Assembly: GCA_036186865.1 (NCBI GenBank)
Contig: AP025066.1
Span: 16,278,516-16,342,515, forward strand
Direction: 5' to 3'
Length of the DNA: 64,000 nucleotides
Origin: Eustoma russellianum
Lineage: Eukaryota > Streptophyta > Magnoliopsida > Gentianales > Gentianaceae
Position numbers and translations under genes: made by a program. Of the stretch, positions 1-10,500 are shown in pieces; the first letter of the stretch is position 1, and every line of letters starts with the position of its first letter. The notes below the pieces were generated by a model. It was given only the letters and a program-made list of their open reading frames with translations, had not been told where the DNA came from and did not search any database.

Positions 1-1
1 T

Positions 2-1363
2 CCTTCTGAATGGGATCCTAAAGTGACTGCGATAGAGGAAAGCAAGGAGACTAAATCAATAAAGATGGAAGAACTAATTGGCTCACTCAAAGTCTATGAA
101 AACAAACTTACTATTCGGAAATCGGAATCATCTAAACAAGGTAAAACCATTGCTTTTAAATCAAATGAATACGTCTCCCCTCCCTCCGATCACGTAGATG
201 ATAGTGATTCCGAATCGGATAATGATGACTTAATCCTATTGGCTAAAGGACTAAGAAGATTCATGAGAAAGTCATTTAGAAATAAAAACAAGGGCACTAC
301 ATCTAAGAGAAATAAAAACAAGTCAAATGATAAGGACATTAAATGTTATGAATGCGGCAAACTCGGACACTTATCATATGACTGCCCAAACAAAGAAAAG
401 CAAACTAATAAGTACCCTGACAAGGAGCGGAACAAAAATAGACTCGTCTCAGATCCTAAACAAAGGAAACGTGCACTAAAGGCCTCCACATGGAGTGACT
501 CATCAGATTCTGAAACTGAGACCGAAGAGGAGACCGCTCAAGTTTGCTTTGCTTCAAAGGCATCTAATGAGGTATCATCTAATTCTGACTCTGACTCTGA
601 ACCTTCTTATGATGATCTTTTTAGTCAGTATCTTGAATTGCATAAATTTACTAAGACTCTCGCTAAAGAAAAGAAACGTTTAATTGAAGACAAGAAACTG
701 TTAGAATCTTCTAACGAGAATCTTGTCGCTCAATTAAGCGATTCAAAGAAAGAGTCTTCATGTGTCATTACTGCATTGAAAACCGAGATCTCATCATTAA
801 CTTCTCAAAATAATGAAATGAAATCCGGGATTTCAAATTTGAAATCAAGGAATACCGATTTAGAGAAAATGATGAAACAATTTGATACAGGGTCAAACAT
901 GCTGCATCGCATCATATTATCGCAAAAGCATGACAGTGACAAAACTGGATTGGGATACGTTGATACTAACGAAGTATCAACCAAACCAACCAAGTTTGTT
1001 GTGTCTAAGAAAGTAGACACCCCTAAGCCTCAAGTGGCATCTAACATGACGCAAAAAGCGCCCCCTTCCACACGCCCCACTCCCTCATATCATGTGAAAC
1101 ATAACGTTGTACCATATAGATATGAGAAGAAAAGAACAATGCATACACGAAATACATATCATCCACGCACTACGCACACACACACACGGACATATCAAAA
1201 GCGTCCTTCATTCAATGAGTATAGAGGAGTCCTTGGGCAAAGACCCAAAGTACATGCACCACATGTATATTATATCGCACCTTCATCTACATTCTTGCCA
1301 TTTGATAGACCGAGAAGGATCACTCAAGTATGGGTACCGAAAGGTACCTTTACCAAAAGGTGA
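2..1363 (+). pseudogene. copia Gag, C-terminal part (5' cut by window edge)
   Basis: An open frame runs from the left edge to a TGA at 1361-1363. It contains a CX2CX4HX4C zinc knuckle (CYECGKLGHLSYDC) near 344-385, which in copia Gag binds genomic RNA. Before it is an acidic Ser/Asp-rich stretch and after it a Lys/Glu-rich segment around 600-900 with coiled-coil character. The end is rich in His, Thr, Arg and Pro. The frame is intact over 453 codons, but the conserved N-terminal Gag domain lies left of the window. Protease begins downstream in another frame at 1419. The stop between gag and pol may be natural for this lineage or a later mutation. Confidence 0.85.
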
Positions 1364-1418
1364 TTAACTAACTCGAAAGGACCCAAAATTAAAAGGGTAC
1401 CTAAATTACCTTTTCACA

Positions 1419-2927
1419 TTGCAGGGAGACCACACATCGAAAGACACATCAATAAAATGGTTTCTTGACAGTGGTTGCTCGAGGCACATGACGGGTGACC
1501 CGAGCCTGTTCTCCAAATTAAAGAAGGTCACAAAAGGCGGATCCGTGACCTTTGGAGACAACAATGAGGGCAAGATCATTGGAAAAGGTACGATTGGCAA
1601 TCCGAACACACTCCAAATCTCCAACGTATTTTTGGTAAGCAACTTATCTTACAATCTTCTTAGTATTTCTCAATTTGTTGACAATGGTTTCAATGTGTGC
1701 TTTACTCATCCTTATTGCAACATAATAGATAAAAATGGAGAAACCGTTTTAAAAGGAAAACGAGAAGGCAATATTTTTACGCTATCTATGGATGATGTAG
1801 TAGACGCTAAAGTTAAGTGTTTTATGTCAAATGAACCCAATGTAAATTTATGGCATAGACGTTTAGGACACATAGGTATTTCCACACTAGAAAAATTGCA
1901 ACAAAAGAACCTAGTACGGGGATTGCCTACGCTTGATTTAGACAACTTTCAGTTGTGTGAATCTTGCATAAAAGGCAAACAAACACGTGAGTCACTTAAG
2001 CCGAAAAATGAAATAAGCACGACTAGAATACTAGAACTATTGCATATCGATTTGTTTGGTCCTAGTCGCACTACAAGCCTTGGTGGGCGTCACTATGCAT
2101 GCGTGATTGTTGATGACTTTTCTCGTTATACTTGGACTTTATTTCTTGCACAAAAGGATGATAGCGCCGTAGAGATTGCTAAATTAATTAAACAACTCGA
2201 AAATCAATACGGTGTAAATGTGAAAAGAATAAGAAGCGATAGAGGCGGTGAGTTTAAAAATAAAGAGATGATTTCGTTTTGTGAAGAAAAAGGAATTAAA
2301 CATGAGTTTTCTCCACCTAGGACTCCACAATTAAATGGAGTAGTAGAAAGGAAGAATCGCACACTACAAGAAATCGCTAGAACCATGCTTTGCGAAAATA
2401 AATTGCCTAGATTTCTGTGGGCGGAAGCCGTAAATTGTGCATGCTATATTGTAAATCGCCTATCTATAAGAAAGAAAATAAACAAGACGCCTTACGAAAT
2501 TTTGAATGATCGCATGCCTAAGATTGATTATTTTCGTGTGTTTGGATGCAAATGCTTTGTCTTGAATACAAAAGATAATTTAGATAAATTTGAATCCAAA
2601 TCAACTGAGTGCATTTTTGTTGGGTATTCCATAAATTCAAAAGCATATAGATGTTATGATCCTCTCACTAGACAAATCATAGAATCTATTCATGTTAAAT
2701 TCAATGAATTTGGAGAGATTGATAAAGATAAGGAATATGACGATGATTTTGAATTGAAACCCGTTTTGGATGAAGATAATGATTCTTTTGATATGCATGA
2801 GATGAATGAGACACTAGAAATGCATGATCATATAGAGAGGCATGATAACTTAGAAAATAATCAACCAAGATGGCATAGAGATCACCCACATGATCTCATC
2901 ATAAGAAGAAGGAATAGACTACGATGA
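1419..2927 (+). pseudogene. copia protease and integrase segment of pol
   Basis: The frame starts with the aspartic protease site WFLDSGCSRHMTGD near 1458-1500, with an intact Asp-Ser-Gly. It continues with the GAG-pre-integrase motif LWHRRLGHIG near 1849, Cys residues of the HHCC zinc site near 1955-1970, and the DDE core: DLFGP near 2048, DDFSRYTW near 2110, RSDRGGEF near 2235 and NGVVERKNRT near 2333. After the C-terminal integrase region (VFGCKCFVLN, IFVGYS) it becomes acidic and runs out of frame. Protease cuts Gag-Pol and integrase inserts the cDNA. The frame loses homology at about 2905 because of a deletion joining the linker to RT. Confidence 0.88.
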
Positions 2928-3330
2928 AACATTTGCACCCGTAGCACGTTTAGAAGCTATATGACTCTTACTTGCTATTGCTTGCATGAAAGATTTTAAA
3001 TTGTATCAAATGGACGTCAAAAGTGCTTTTCTAAACGGATTCATACAAGAAGAAGTATACGTGAAGCAACCACCCGGTTTTGAAGATTTGAAACATCCAG
3101 ATCACGTGTACAAACTAGAGAAGGCACTATATGGCCTAAAGCAAGCGCCAAGAGCATGGTATGATCGTTTTGCTACTTTCCTTTTAGAAAATAATTTTAA
3201 ACGCGGTACTATAGATAGTACACTATTTTTGAAACAAGAAAAATAAGATTTACTTATTATTCAAATCTACGTAGATGACATTATTTTCGGTTCTACCTCA
3301 CATAGACTCGTTAAAGATTTTGAAAATTGT
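2905..3330 (+). pseudogene. copia reverse transcriptase, 5' fragment
   Basis: Translation shows EGIDYDETFAPVARLEA, then a stop at the ATATGACTC stretch near 2960, then the motif-A region QMDVKSAFLNG near 3007 and KALYGLKQAPRAWYDRF near 3122. After another stop at 3244 comes IYVDDIIFGS near 3265, the catalytic YVDD box. Homology ends near 3330 at the junction with foreign LTR sequence. Only the first half of RT is present, with at least two in-frame stops, so no active enzyme can be made from this copy. Confidence 0.87.
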
Positions 3331-3337
3331 ATGATGT

Positions 3338-4316
3338 TCCAAAAACGTTCCATGTGTTGTGTACGTAGAAAACCGAATTTTCGACGTTCATCGATTACCC
3401 GATTTTTCTCTAATTAAATTCCAAATTTTTGCACATGTTATATATATTATGTGACACATAATATACATAAATTAAACTTTAATATTTAGCACTTGGCTGG
3501 TCTTAAAGTGGCGCCATATACATGTGACAAAATTTAAATTGGAATCTCCATATTTTGGCCTTAATGTGGGGTGATTTGTGTGTGCCAACATGGAATGATT
3601 TTATGGCTGCACATAACATGTAGGCCACAAAAGTTATTGATATTTTTGAGGTGTAGGGGATGGCCATCTATTTATGGCAAGTACGTGACACGTTGGCGAA
3701 GTTTCTGTATTCGCCCGATATGACAATTTTTGGTTTAGAACCTTTTAACGTGTCGTATTTAATTTGTCATCACCATGACTTATATCATACGATATAAGAC
3801 CTGAATATACTCATAAATATGAGTTAAGTATGATGGTGTGACGTTAACGTACGTACGTAAAATATATAACGTGTCGGTAGTACGTTAGAATAAATGTGTA
3901 TGTGCCTTTTTCAAAAAAATCTGAAAATATATATATTTATGTATATATATGCGTGTATTTATGTGTGGGAGGAGAGTGGAAGACTTTCCTTTCTTCACCT
4001 TGTTGCCTTTGTGCCTTGTCCAAATATTGCTTCCTTTAATGAACTACTTAGTTTAATTAGCTAAATACTTCACTTAACGAACTAGTTTAGTTCATTAATG
4101 GTGGCACCTGAAAATAGTTCAAACACAACAAATGTTTGCCATTTGATGTAAGCTTTAAAGCTTTATGGCTCGTCAGTACGACAACTTTATATATGAACTA
4201 TATAAGGCAACTTTCATGCAACAACGTGTTATGTCATAAAATATGTCATGCATTTCTTTGTAACACATTATTTAAATCATGCATTTTGAAATCACTCAAA
4301 CCCATTTTTCTCAACA
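3338..4316 (-). repeat. Copia A LTR fragment (LTR 5' portion, minus orientation)
   Basis: This stretch is a diverged direct repeat of about 6578-7574, sharing the opening CCAAAAACGTTCCATGTG and the closing run TTTTTCTCAACA. On the minus strand it would begin TGTTGAGAAAA, like the TGTTGAGAAATAT start of the copia B LTR in this window. It holds only the LTR part nearest the LTR start, about 980 bases. A cluster of ACGT cores lies at 3683-3890. It abuts the broken plus-strand copia on the left. Confidence 0.75.
3683..3890 (-). promoter_or_regulatory. ACGT-core cluster in the copia A LTR
   Basis: Nine ACGT cores can be counted here (3683, 3690, 3748, 3841, 3847, 3851, 3855, 3869, 3882). Several are in ACGTG context, the core bound by plant bZIP factors such as ABRE and G-box binders. 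The paralogous LTR copy keeps eight of them at 6923-7126. The cluster lies about 430-630 bases from the LTR start, where a U3 promoter region is expected. Promoter function is an inference. Confidence 0.4.
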
Positions 4317-4410
4317 CATACCTTCTTGTTCGGTTTTGAAGCTAGTGGTTGCCATCTCACTTGATCGTTGGATCTTCTTGTTGAGAGTGTGCCTGCACTC
4401 TGATACCACT
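4317..4410 (-). other. Leader with primer-binding site, copia A (copy 1)
   Basis: Read on the minus strand, the LTR tail ending in CCTACA is followed after two bases by TGGTATCAGAGT (4397-4408). This matches the 3' end of plant initiator-Met tRNA at all but the last base and is the standard primer site of plant copia elements. Only about 94 bases of internal sequence separate this LTR tail from the LTR head ending at 4316, so the whole coding body has been deleted. Confidence 0.7.
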
Positions 4411-4672
4411 TGTAGGACCTGCAAGGGACCACTAAGATGAAAATTTGGTTTTTAAGATGTTTTGGTCAAAAAACTCAAACATAACAAATGTTTGCCATTT
4501 GATGTAAGCTTTAAAGCTTCATGGCTCGTTAGTACGACAACTTTATATATGAACTATATAAGGCAACTTTCATGCAACAACGTGTTATGTCATAAAATAT
4601 GTCATGTATTTCTTTGTAACACGTTATTTAAATCATGCATTTTGAAATCACTCAAACCCATTTTTCTCAACA

Positions 4673-4768
4673 CATACCTTCTTGTTCGGTTTTGAAGCTA
4701 GTGGTTGCCATCTCACTTAATCGTTGGATCTTCTTGTTGAGAGTGTACCTGCACTCTGATACTACTTG
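4673..4768 (-). other. Leader with primer-binding site, copia A (copy 2)
   Basis: This is a second copy of the same leader. Its primer site at 4755-4766 has one further mismatch to the first (TACTA for TACCA on the plus strand). It adjoins the long LTR that starts at 4769. Confidence 0.65.
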
Positions 4769-7160
4769 TAGGACCTGCAAGGGACCACTAAGATGAAAAT
4801 TTGGTTTTTAAGATGTTTTGTTCCAAAAACTCAACTTCTGAAAACAGTTTCTATTTTCAGGTCCTGTTTTGCAACGTTTGAAAAACTAGGTTACAGGCCT
4901 TCAAAAATTATGAAATTTGGAGCGATTGTAGTCTCAGATGTTTTGAGTAACTCCTAAAAATTTCAGATCAAAATTCAACATTTAACCCTTTGAAAAATTG
5001 TTTGTGGCCAGATTGCACAAATCTGCAAGAAACAGTAGTCTGATTTGAACAATTTATTCCGATTAATCCATGGCTCCAAATGGTCTGAAATTTTAATGAC
5101 AAACCCCTTACTATATGTATTTAAATGGTTTGAAACAGTCAAATACGTCCATGTTCTCAACCTTTGCAAGTCTGAAAATCAGATTGCACTAGTCTCAGAA
5201 CTATTAACGTTTGAATGACTTATACTTGTCTAAAAGGGTTGAAACTTACGCCAAATGAAATTTAGGAGATGTGGCTATGTTTCTGCAAAATTTTACAATT
5301 CTTGAAATTCATTTACTATTTTTAAGATTGCGATGAAATGGATACAAAATGCAAGAAATTGAAAGTACTGTGTAGAAAAGTGGAGAACACAAGGAATTTT
5401 ATACTTGTTCGGTTAAATAAACCTACTCCAGTCTTCGAGGACACCTTCCTCGGTTATCACTATGCAAAATAACACCTTACCACACAGGATTGATGGAGTT
5501 ACACACCAACTCCAACCCTTTACAATCAAAACAAGCAATCACAATGATCACGAACACCACCACCGAGCAGATGAAGATTTGATCACACCTTGATCAACCT
5601 TTTACAATAATAGGGCGTGTATGGTGTTATGAATAAAGCCTATTCAATATGTTTGAATATAGATACAATAGGCTTGAGAGGGAAGGAGAAGAAATAAATG
5701 TAGAAGAAGAGAGTAGAGAGTCTTTTTGCACTTTAGAACTTGTGAGACTTGTCTTGCATTTTTGTTTGCTCTTCTTCTCCTTTTTATTTGAGGTTGGCTG
5801 CCCACTCTAGGGCTTTTCTTCACCTTGGAAATTCTTTTTTAAGTCCTTGGAAGAATGCCTTGTATAGATGTGACATCAACTTGCGTACTTGGCAACACTT
5901 GATTGGATGATTGTCTTGGCCTTGCTTACTTGGTACTCCTTGATTGGATGAGATTTGTCATGACTTGATGACCGTAAAAATCTGAGAATTACACTTAAAA
6001 CATGTTCCGAATTAGTAGTAAAAACCTTGCAAAATATCATGCAATTAATCCCACTTAATTTAAAAAATAAATTTGTCTCAATCAAGACCAAGAATTCGGC
6101 CACTCCTTTGTCTCACATACTGAAATTTTCAGCATGTGCTAAATCTCAAGATCTTCAAATTATTACCATATTATCATCACATCAATTCCTTGAAAATGGA
6201 GAATCAAATATGTTAAAATCAAGACTCAAATTTCGGCCACCCTTAACTTACACTTGCTGAATTTTCAGCATGTGTTACATTTGTAGCAAAGTTTAAAACA
6301 TTACCTTGTGTCGCTTTCTCCATTATGTCACTAACATTGTGTAGTCCATTCTTCACCAATCAAGATTCCAACTAAGCTCCACATAAGCTCCATCAAGGCT
6401 GAGTAGGCGTGTGAAGTGAGCTTGAACATGTGCTGAATTTATTTTTGTAAACTTTGTAAAATAGTGCACAATAATTATACACATATGGTATATCCCAATC
6501 ATCCCTAGTTTGAATATTCTAGAACACTTTAGTATGTATTGAATATGTACAAAGTGTCTAGATACATATTACGTGTCATGCCAAAAACGTTCCATGTGTC
6601 GTGTTTGTAGAAAACCAAATTTTTGACTTTTGTCGATTACGCGATTTTTCTCCGATTAAATTCAAACTTTTTGCATATGTTATATATATTATGTCACACA
6701 TAATATACACAGAATAACTTGAATATTCAGCTCTAAAGGCTGATTAAAAATGGCGCCCCATGTGACAAAAATATTGAATTTGAAATCTCCACAATTTGGC
6801 CTTAATTGGAGGTGATTTGTGTGTGCTAACATGGAATGATTTTATGGCTGAATATACCATGTAAGCCACAAAATTTGTGTCCATTTTTGAAGTTCAGGGG
6901 CTGGCCATCTATATATGGCAAGTACGTGACACGTTGGGAAAGTTTCGGTAGTCACCTCATACACCAATTTTTGGTTTACAACCTTGTAACGTGTCGTAAT
7001 AATTTTGTCATCACCATGCCTTATATAATATGATATAAGACCTGAATATACTCATAAATATTAGGTAAGTATAGTGGTGCGACGTTGACGTACGTTCGTA
7101 ATATATATAACGTGTCGATAATACGTTGGAATATATATGTATAGTGTCTTTTAAAAAATC

Positions 7161-7206
<46 letters not shown>

Positions 7207-7574
7207 AAAAACGTGTGTCTTGAGGGTAGAAGGAGACTTTCCATTTCCATGTTTGTTGACTTCATGCCTTCTCCAAATATTTCTCTATTTAACGAACTAC
7301 TTAGTTCATTTAACTAAGTACTTCACTTAATGAACTAGTTTAGTTCATTAATGGTGGCAACTGAAAATACTTTAAACACAACAAATGTTTGCCATTTGAT
7401 GTAAGCTTTAAAGCTTCATCTCTTGTTAGTACGGCAACATTATATATAAAGTATATAAGGCAAGTTTGTCACAAAAATGTGTCAAGTCATAAAATGTATC
7501 ATGCATCCTTTAGCACACATTATTTAATTCATGCATTTTTGTGAATCACTCAAACCCTTTTTTTTCTCGAAAAT
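4769..7574 (-). repeat. Copia A LTR (~2.8 kb, minus orientation)
   Basis: The low end starts TGTAGGACC next to a primer site, so it is the LTR 3' end read on the minus strand. The high end near 7574 resembles the LTR start and is followed by CCCCATTTTGATGATT, a degenerate polypurine tract on the minus strand, and then the tail of copia RNase H. The left flank thus behaves as a 5' LTR flank and the right flank as a 3' LTR flank. One LTR is shared by two internal remnants, as expected after unequal recombination. A block at 5400-5470 (GTTCGGTTAAATAAACC and following) has a counterpart in the copia B LTR. No genes are seen inside. Confidence 0.7.
7164..7203. repeat. (AT)n microsatellite
   Basis: An uninterrupted AT dinucleotide run of about 40 bases lies inside the copia A LTR. 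The other LTR fragment has only a short, interrupted AT tract at the matching place (about 3925-3950), so the run probably expanded after the copies separated. Confidence 0.9.
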
Positions 7575-7943
7575 ATCCCCATTTTGATGATTTACGAAAT
7601 AATCTTAGTACATGATTTAAATTAAATCGCTCCCTCTCAAATCGTGCACAAATCCAAATTTTGAATTTTGAAATTTTCCATCGTTTGATTTGTGCAATCA
7701 ATCACTCTCGCTCCCCCTTAAATCATGCACTCTCTCCCCCTTTATTTTGGAAAGAAAATCAAAAGTGCATGTAAATATGGAAAGAAATATCAAATCAAAT
7801 CAGCAGAAATCATGTCTAATTTAGAGCGGAGATTTTCGTACGTGGCTTGATTTAGTGCCTTAGTGAATATGTCGGCTACTGTGCCTCAGTGCGTACATGA
7901 TCTATAACAATATCACCATTGTTCACGTGATCACGAAAGAAGT
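7575..7943 (-). mobile_element. Copia A internal 3' end (RNase H tail, 3' UTR, PPT)
   Basis: On the minus strand 7943-7800 reads FFRDHVNNGDIVIDHVRT, then after a frameshift ADIFTKALNQATYENLR, the end of copia RNase H. The rest to 7575 is AT-rich 3' untranslated sequence. The reading continues across gypsy 1 at 20416-20430. The right part of the element is lost beyond 20430. Confidence 0.8.
7939..7943. other. Target site duplication of gypsy 1, left copy (GAAGT)
   Basis: GAAGT directly precedes the left LTR and recurs at 20416-20420 directly after the right LTR. A perfect 5-base duplication is the expected footprint of gypsy integrase and fixes the element borders. Confidence 0.93.
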
Positions 7944-8441
7944 TGTTGTACCCCAACGATCGTGTACGTGAAAACTATGAATATGAGACGGAATGAAAGC
8001 GACAATTTCTTTTAGCGCGTGTTACTTAAGTCAACTTAACCCTCTTTACTTAATTATTAGGAGGTGATACCAAGCCAAATTAAATAAGGGAAACTTCAAG
8101 AAAGTAGTACATGAAATATAGAGTTATATGAACCATACATACCACTATGTATGTATGTGCGTGTATATGATATATGTGTATGAAATGTATAAATACCTAC
8201 ATGCGTATACATAGGAAGATATATATATATATATATCTATATATATATATATAGAGTACACATGGTGTGTATATATATGTATGCATACTCATGTTAATCT
8301 TAGAATATGATAAAATAAAGGAAAACAATATAGTGCATGAATTAAAAGTACAAGAAATATCAAGTTGCCCAAGAAGCCCTTAAAATTCGGCCAAGGCATG
8401 AAGAGGGCTCTAGAATTCTCTAGCCAATTTTATTAGTTAAA

Positions 8442-8636
8442 ATGATAAGACAAGAAGTTATCATGCAAAGAATAAATAGAAAACAAAATAGACATGCATT
8501 TAAGGAACAAGTAAGACAACTCATTAAAGAAGGAAGCAGTGTGGTTGAGGTCATAAAGACCCCAACCCAAAAATCGGCCCCTACATGGATTAACCATGGA
8601 AGATTTCAAATCCTAACATGGTTACTTTTTCATTAA
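8442..8636 (+). other. Small basic reading frame in gypsy 1 LTR
   Basis: The frame encodes 64 residues, or 57 from the second Met at 8463, with a Lys/Arg/Gln-rich start (MQRINRKQNRHAFKEQVRQL) that would form an amphipathic helix. The same frame is in the right LTR (16834-17043). The stretch from the second Met to VVEVIKT is also present in both gypsy 2 LTRs (28558-28451 and 36827-36720, minus strand), with very few base differences although the rest of the LTRs has diverged more. Whether it is translated is unknown. Conservation could equally reflect an RNA or DNA function or recent conversion. Confidence 0.35.
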
Positions 8637-8750
8637 ACCAAGGTTAAGATAACCATGATTTGATAAAGTAACTTGGGTTAGCCCAAAAGTAACCATAGTT
8701 GGAATAAAGTAACCAAGGTTATACTAACTTAACCTTGATTAACACTCATG
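8590..8750 (+). promoter_or_regulatory. TAACC/GGTTA motif cluster in LTR
   Basis: About a dozen TAACC or GGTTA words lie within 160 bases, in both orientations (for example GTAACCAAGGTTA, GTAACCATAGTT, GGGTTAGCCC). The cluster is present in the right LTR at about 16985-17140 and in both gypsy 2 LTRs. Such words resemble plant MYB and GT-element sites. A regulatory role is an inference. Confidence 0.35.
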
Positions 8751-9779
8751 AGAACCCTAACCCTCTCAATTCTCCCTCCCAAAAATCGGCAAAGCTCCCC
8801 ATCTCCTAGATTTTTAAATCTTGCAAGACCACACCCTACATCCATCTAGAAAATTTTTCCCAAGCAAGCCAAGCAACACTTAGCAAAATTCCCTCCTACT
8901 CTCACCAATATTTCGGCCCTATACTCTTGAAGGATAGGAGTTCAACTTCACTTCAAGACTCAAGAAGACATCTAGATAAGTCTTGTTCCAAGTTTCCTTA
9001 AGTAAATTCTTATTTGGTGATGGATGAAGCTCACCTAAACTCTCTCCCCATACCCAAAACCGTGGGTTTCATGGTGTAAATAGGTGTAAGCCATCAACTT
9101 TCTTAGGTGGAGACACATTGTGGTACTTGAATCTCCATTCCAAGCTCATTTTGGTAAGATGCTCTAGCCCTCAAACCTATCATATTTCCTCTATTGAATA
9201 AAGACTAATCTTTTTCTTTCATTTCCATTAAAACCGTATGCTTAAGGTGAAGAAGGTGAAGGATTCCAACACATCTTACACTATAACCAAGCAAAGACAA
9301 GAGCTTTAGCTTGAAGAGGCAAGTATACAATGATCTCTCATGATTTATTTAAAGAGTTTGTGACTTGAATGCTTAGAAGTTCTTAAGATATAATCTTTAG
9401 TTGAATGTCTTAAGTTGAGACTATATCTTAGTGATTCCATAAGAACAATGCCTTGCATGTGACTTACTCCTTTAAAGATGAAGTCTTTTCCTATATGCTA
9501 TATGAAATAAGGCTGACCTAGAGTGAAATAAGGTTCACCTAAGTAGGTCTAGACAAGATTGACTTGTGAAGGTAACACAAAAGGTCCTAAGGAAAGAATA
9601 CATGTGAAAGCTAGGAGCTTTATGAGGTTGTTGTTAAGTTTGGATTAAGATGACTCTTGAATATGAATGCATGCTTGAAAATATGTTGTAAAATGAGGTT
9701 AAGGCACCACACAAGTTTCGGCCAAAGTAATGAGTGAAGACATTGACATTTGACTTGGATAAGATGACAAAATAGCAAA

Positions 9780-10500
9780 TCACTGGAAGTGGACAGAATA
9801 GAGTGACGTTTAGACGGTTTAAGAACTGACCTTACAGACCTTCAATGAAGCTAATTTTTGGTACAAAGTTAGCCTTATGAGTTTAGGCCAAGTGAGAGTT
9901 GGAATTTTGTTAAAATCAGTTACGGATTATTTTTAAGTAATTATACGGTAAAACTGCTCCAGAAGAAAATTCTGGAATTGGACAGAATTGATCACCGGTT
10001 TCAACGAATTAAAATAGGACCTTGTGGACCTTACATAAATCTGATTTTTGGTACAGAGCTAGTCTCATGAGTTTAGCAGAGATGAGAGTTGTAATTGTGG
10101 TAAAAGAAGTTATGTTTAATTTTTAATAAAATAATTAGTGAGACTGCTCAGGCTGTAAATTCTGGAACATGATAGAATGGTGTAACATTTTGAATGGTTT
10201 GAAAGGAGACCTTGTAGATGACCAATAAAGCTGATTTTTGGCATGATAATAATTCTGTGAGTGTAGTGAACACGCCAGCTGGAATTTTGGTAAAACAAGC
10301 TCTGGATTATTTTATATGAATTAATTGGTCAAACTGCTCAACTGAAATCACTGGAATCAACCTGAAGTTTAGTAACCACTTTATGGACTCAGAAAGGGGA
10401 CTTAGAGATATGAAAATAGGCTAAATTTCGGTAGGATACTAGTTCCACATGTTTATGACTTGTGCAAGTTGGAATTTCAGAAAAAAGAATCACGGATTTG
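9780..10500 (+). repeat. Four degenerate ~190-base tandem units in gypsy 1 left LTR
   Basis: The anchor phrase of the type GACCTT...AAGCTGATTTTTGG recurs at about 9826, 10013, 10204 and 10396, spacings of 187-192 bases. Between anchors each unit repeats a GTTGGAATTTTGGTAAAA-like phrase and an AAACTGCTC phrase. The right LTR has the same set, with anchors near 18197, 18387, 18579 and 18768. The units are well diverged, so the array predates this insertion. Confidence 0.65.

Larger units (their letters stand above)
1..3337 (+). mobile_element. Truncated Ty1/copia (SIRE/Maximus-like) retrotransposon
   Basis: The order Gag zinc knuckle, protease, GAG-pre-integrase, integrase, RT on the plus strand is the Ty1/copia order. 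The 5' LTR and first part of gag lie outside the window. The element stops abruptly about 45 bases after the RT YVDD box, where the sequence changes to a minus-strand copia LTR fragment near 3338. RNase H and the 3' LTR are therefore missing. There is also an internal deletion between the end of integrase and the start of RT near 2905, plus in-frame stops, so the copy is dead. The SIRE/Maximus assignment rests on resemblance of Gag and integrase motifs and is an inference. Confidence 0.9.
4121..4834. repeat. Two tandem copies of a ~356-base LTR/primer-site unit
   Basis: 4121-4476 and 4477-4834 are nearly identical direct copies at an offset of 356 bases. Each unit contains the last ~195 bases of a copia A LTR head, a ~94-base leader with a tRNA-Met primer site, and the first ~66 bases of an LTR tail starting TGTAGGACC. 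The unit therefore spans an LTR-leader-LTR junction and was duplicated head to tail. Confidence 0.8.

Noticed and set aside
1364..1431. Possible intron between copia gag and protease ending TTGCAG
   Set aside because: The region still reads as the lineage's usual KGPK-type linker (SKGPKIKRVPKL), and no good donor precedes it; a stop plus frameshift is simpler.
4397..4408. tRNA-Met-like sequence suggesting a tRNA gene
   Set aside because: Only the 12-base primer-site match is present, with no cloverleaf; the same holds for the other primer sites.
8188..8195. TATAAATA as LTR promoter
   Set aside because: It is present in both gypsy 1 LTRs but reads TATAACAC at the matching place in gypsy 2, and the area is full of AT microsatellites, so I do not list it as a promoter.
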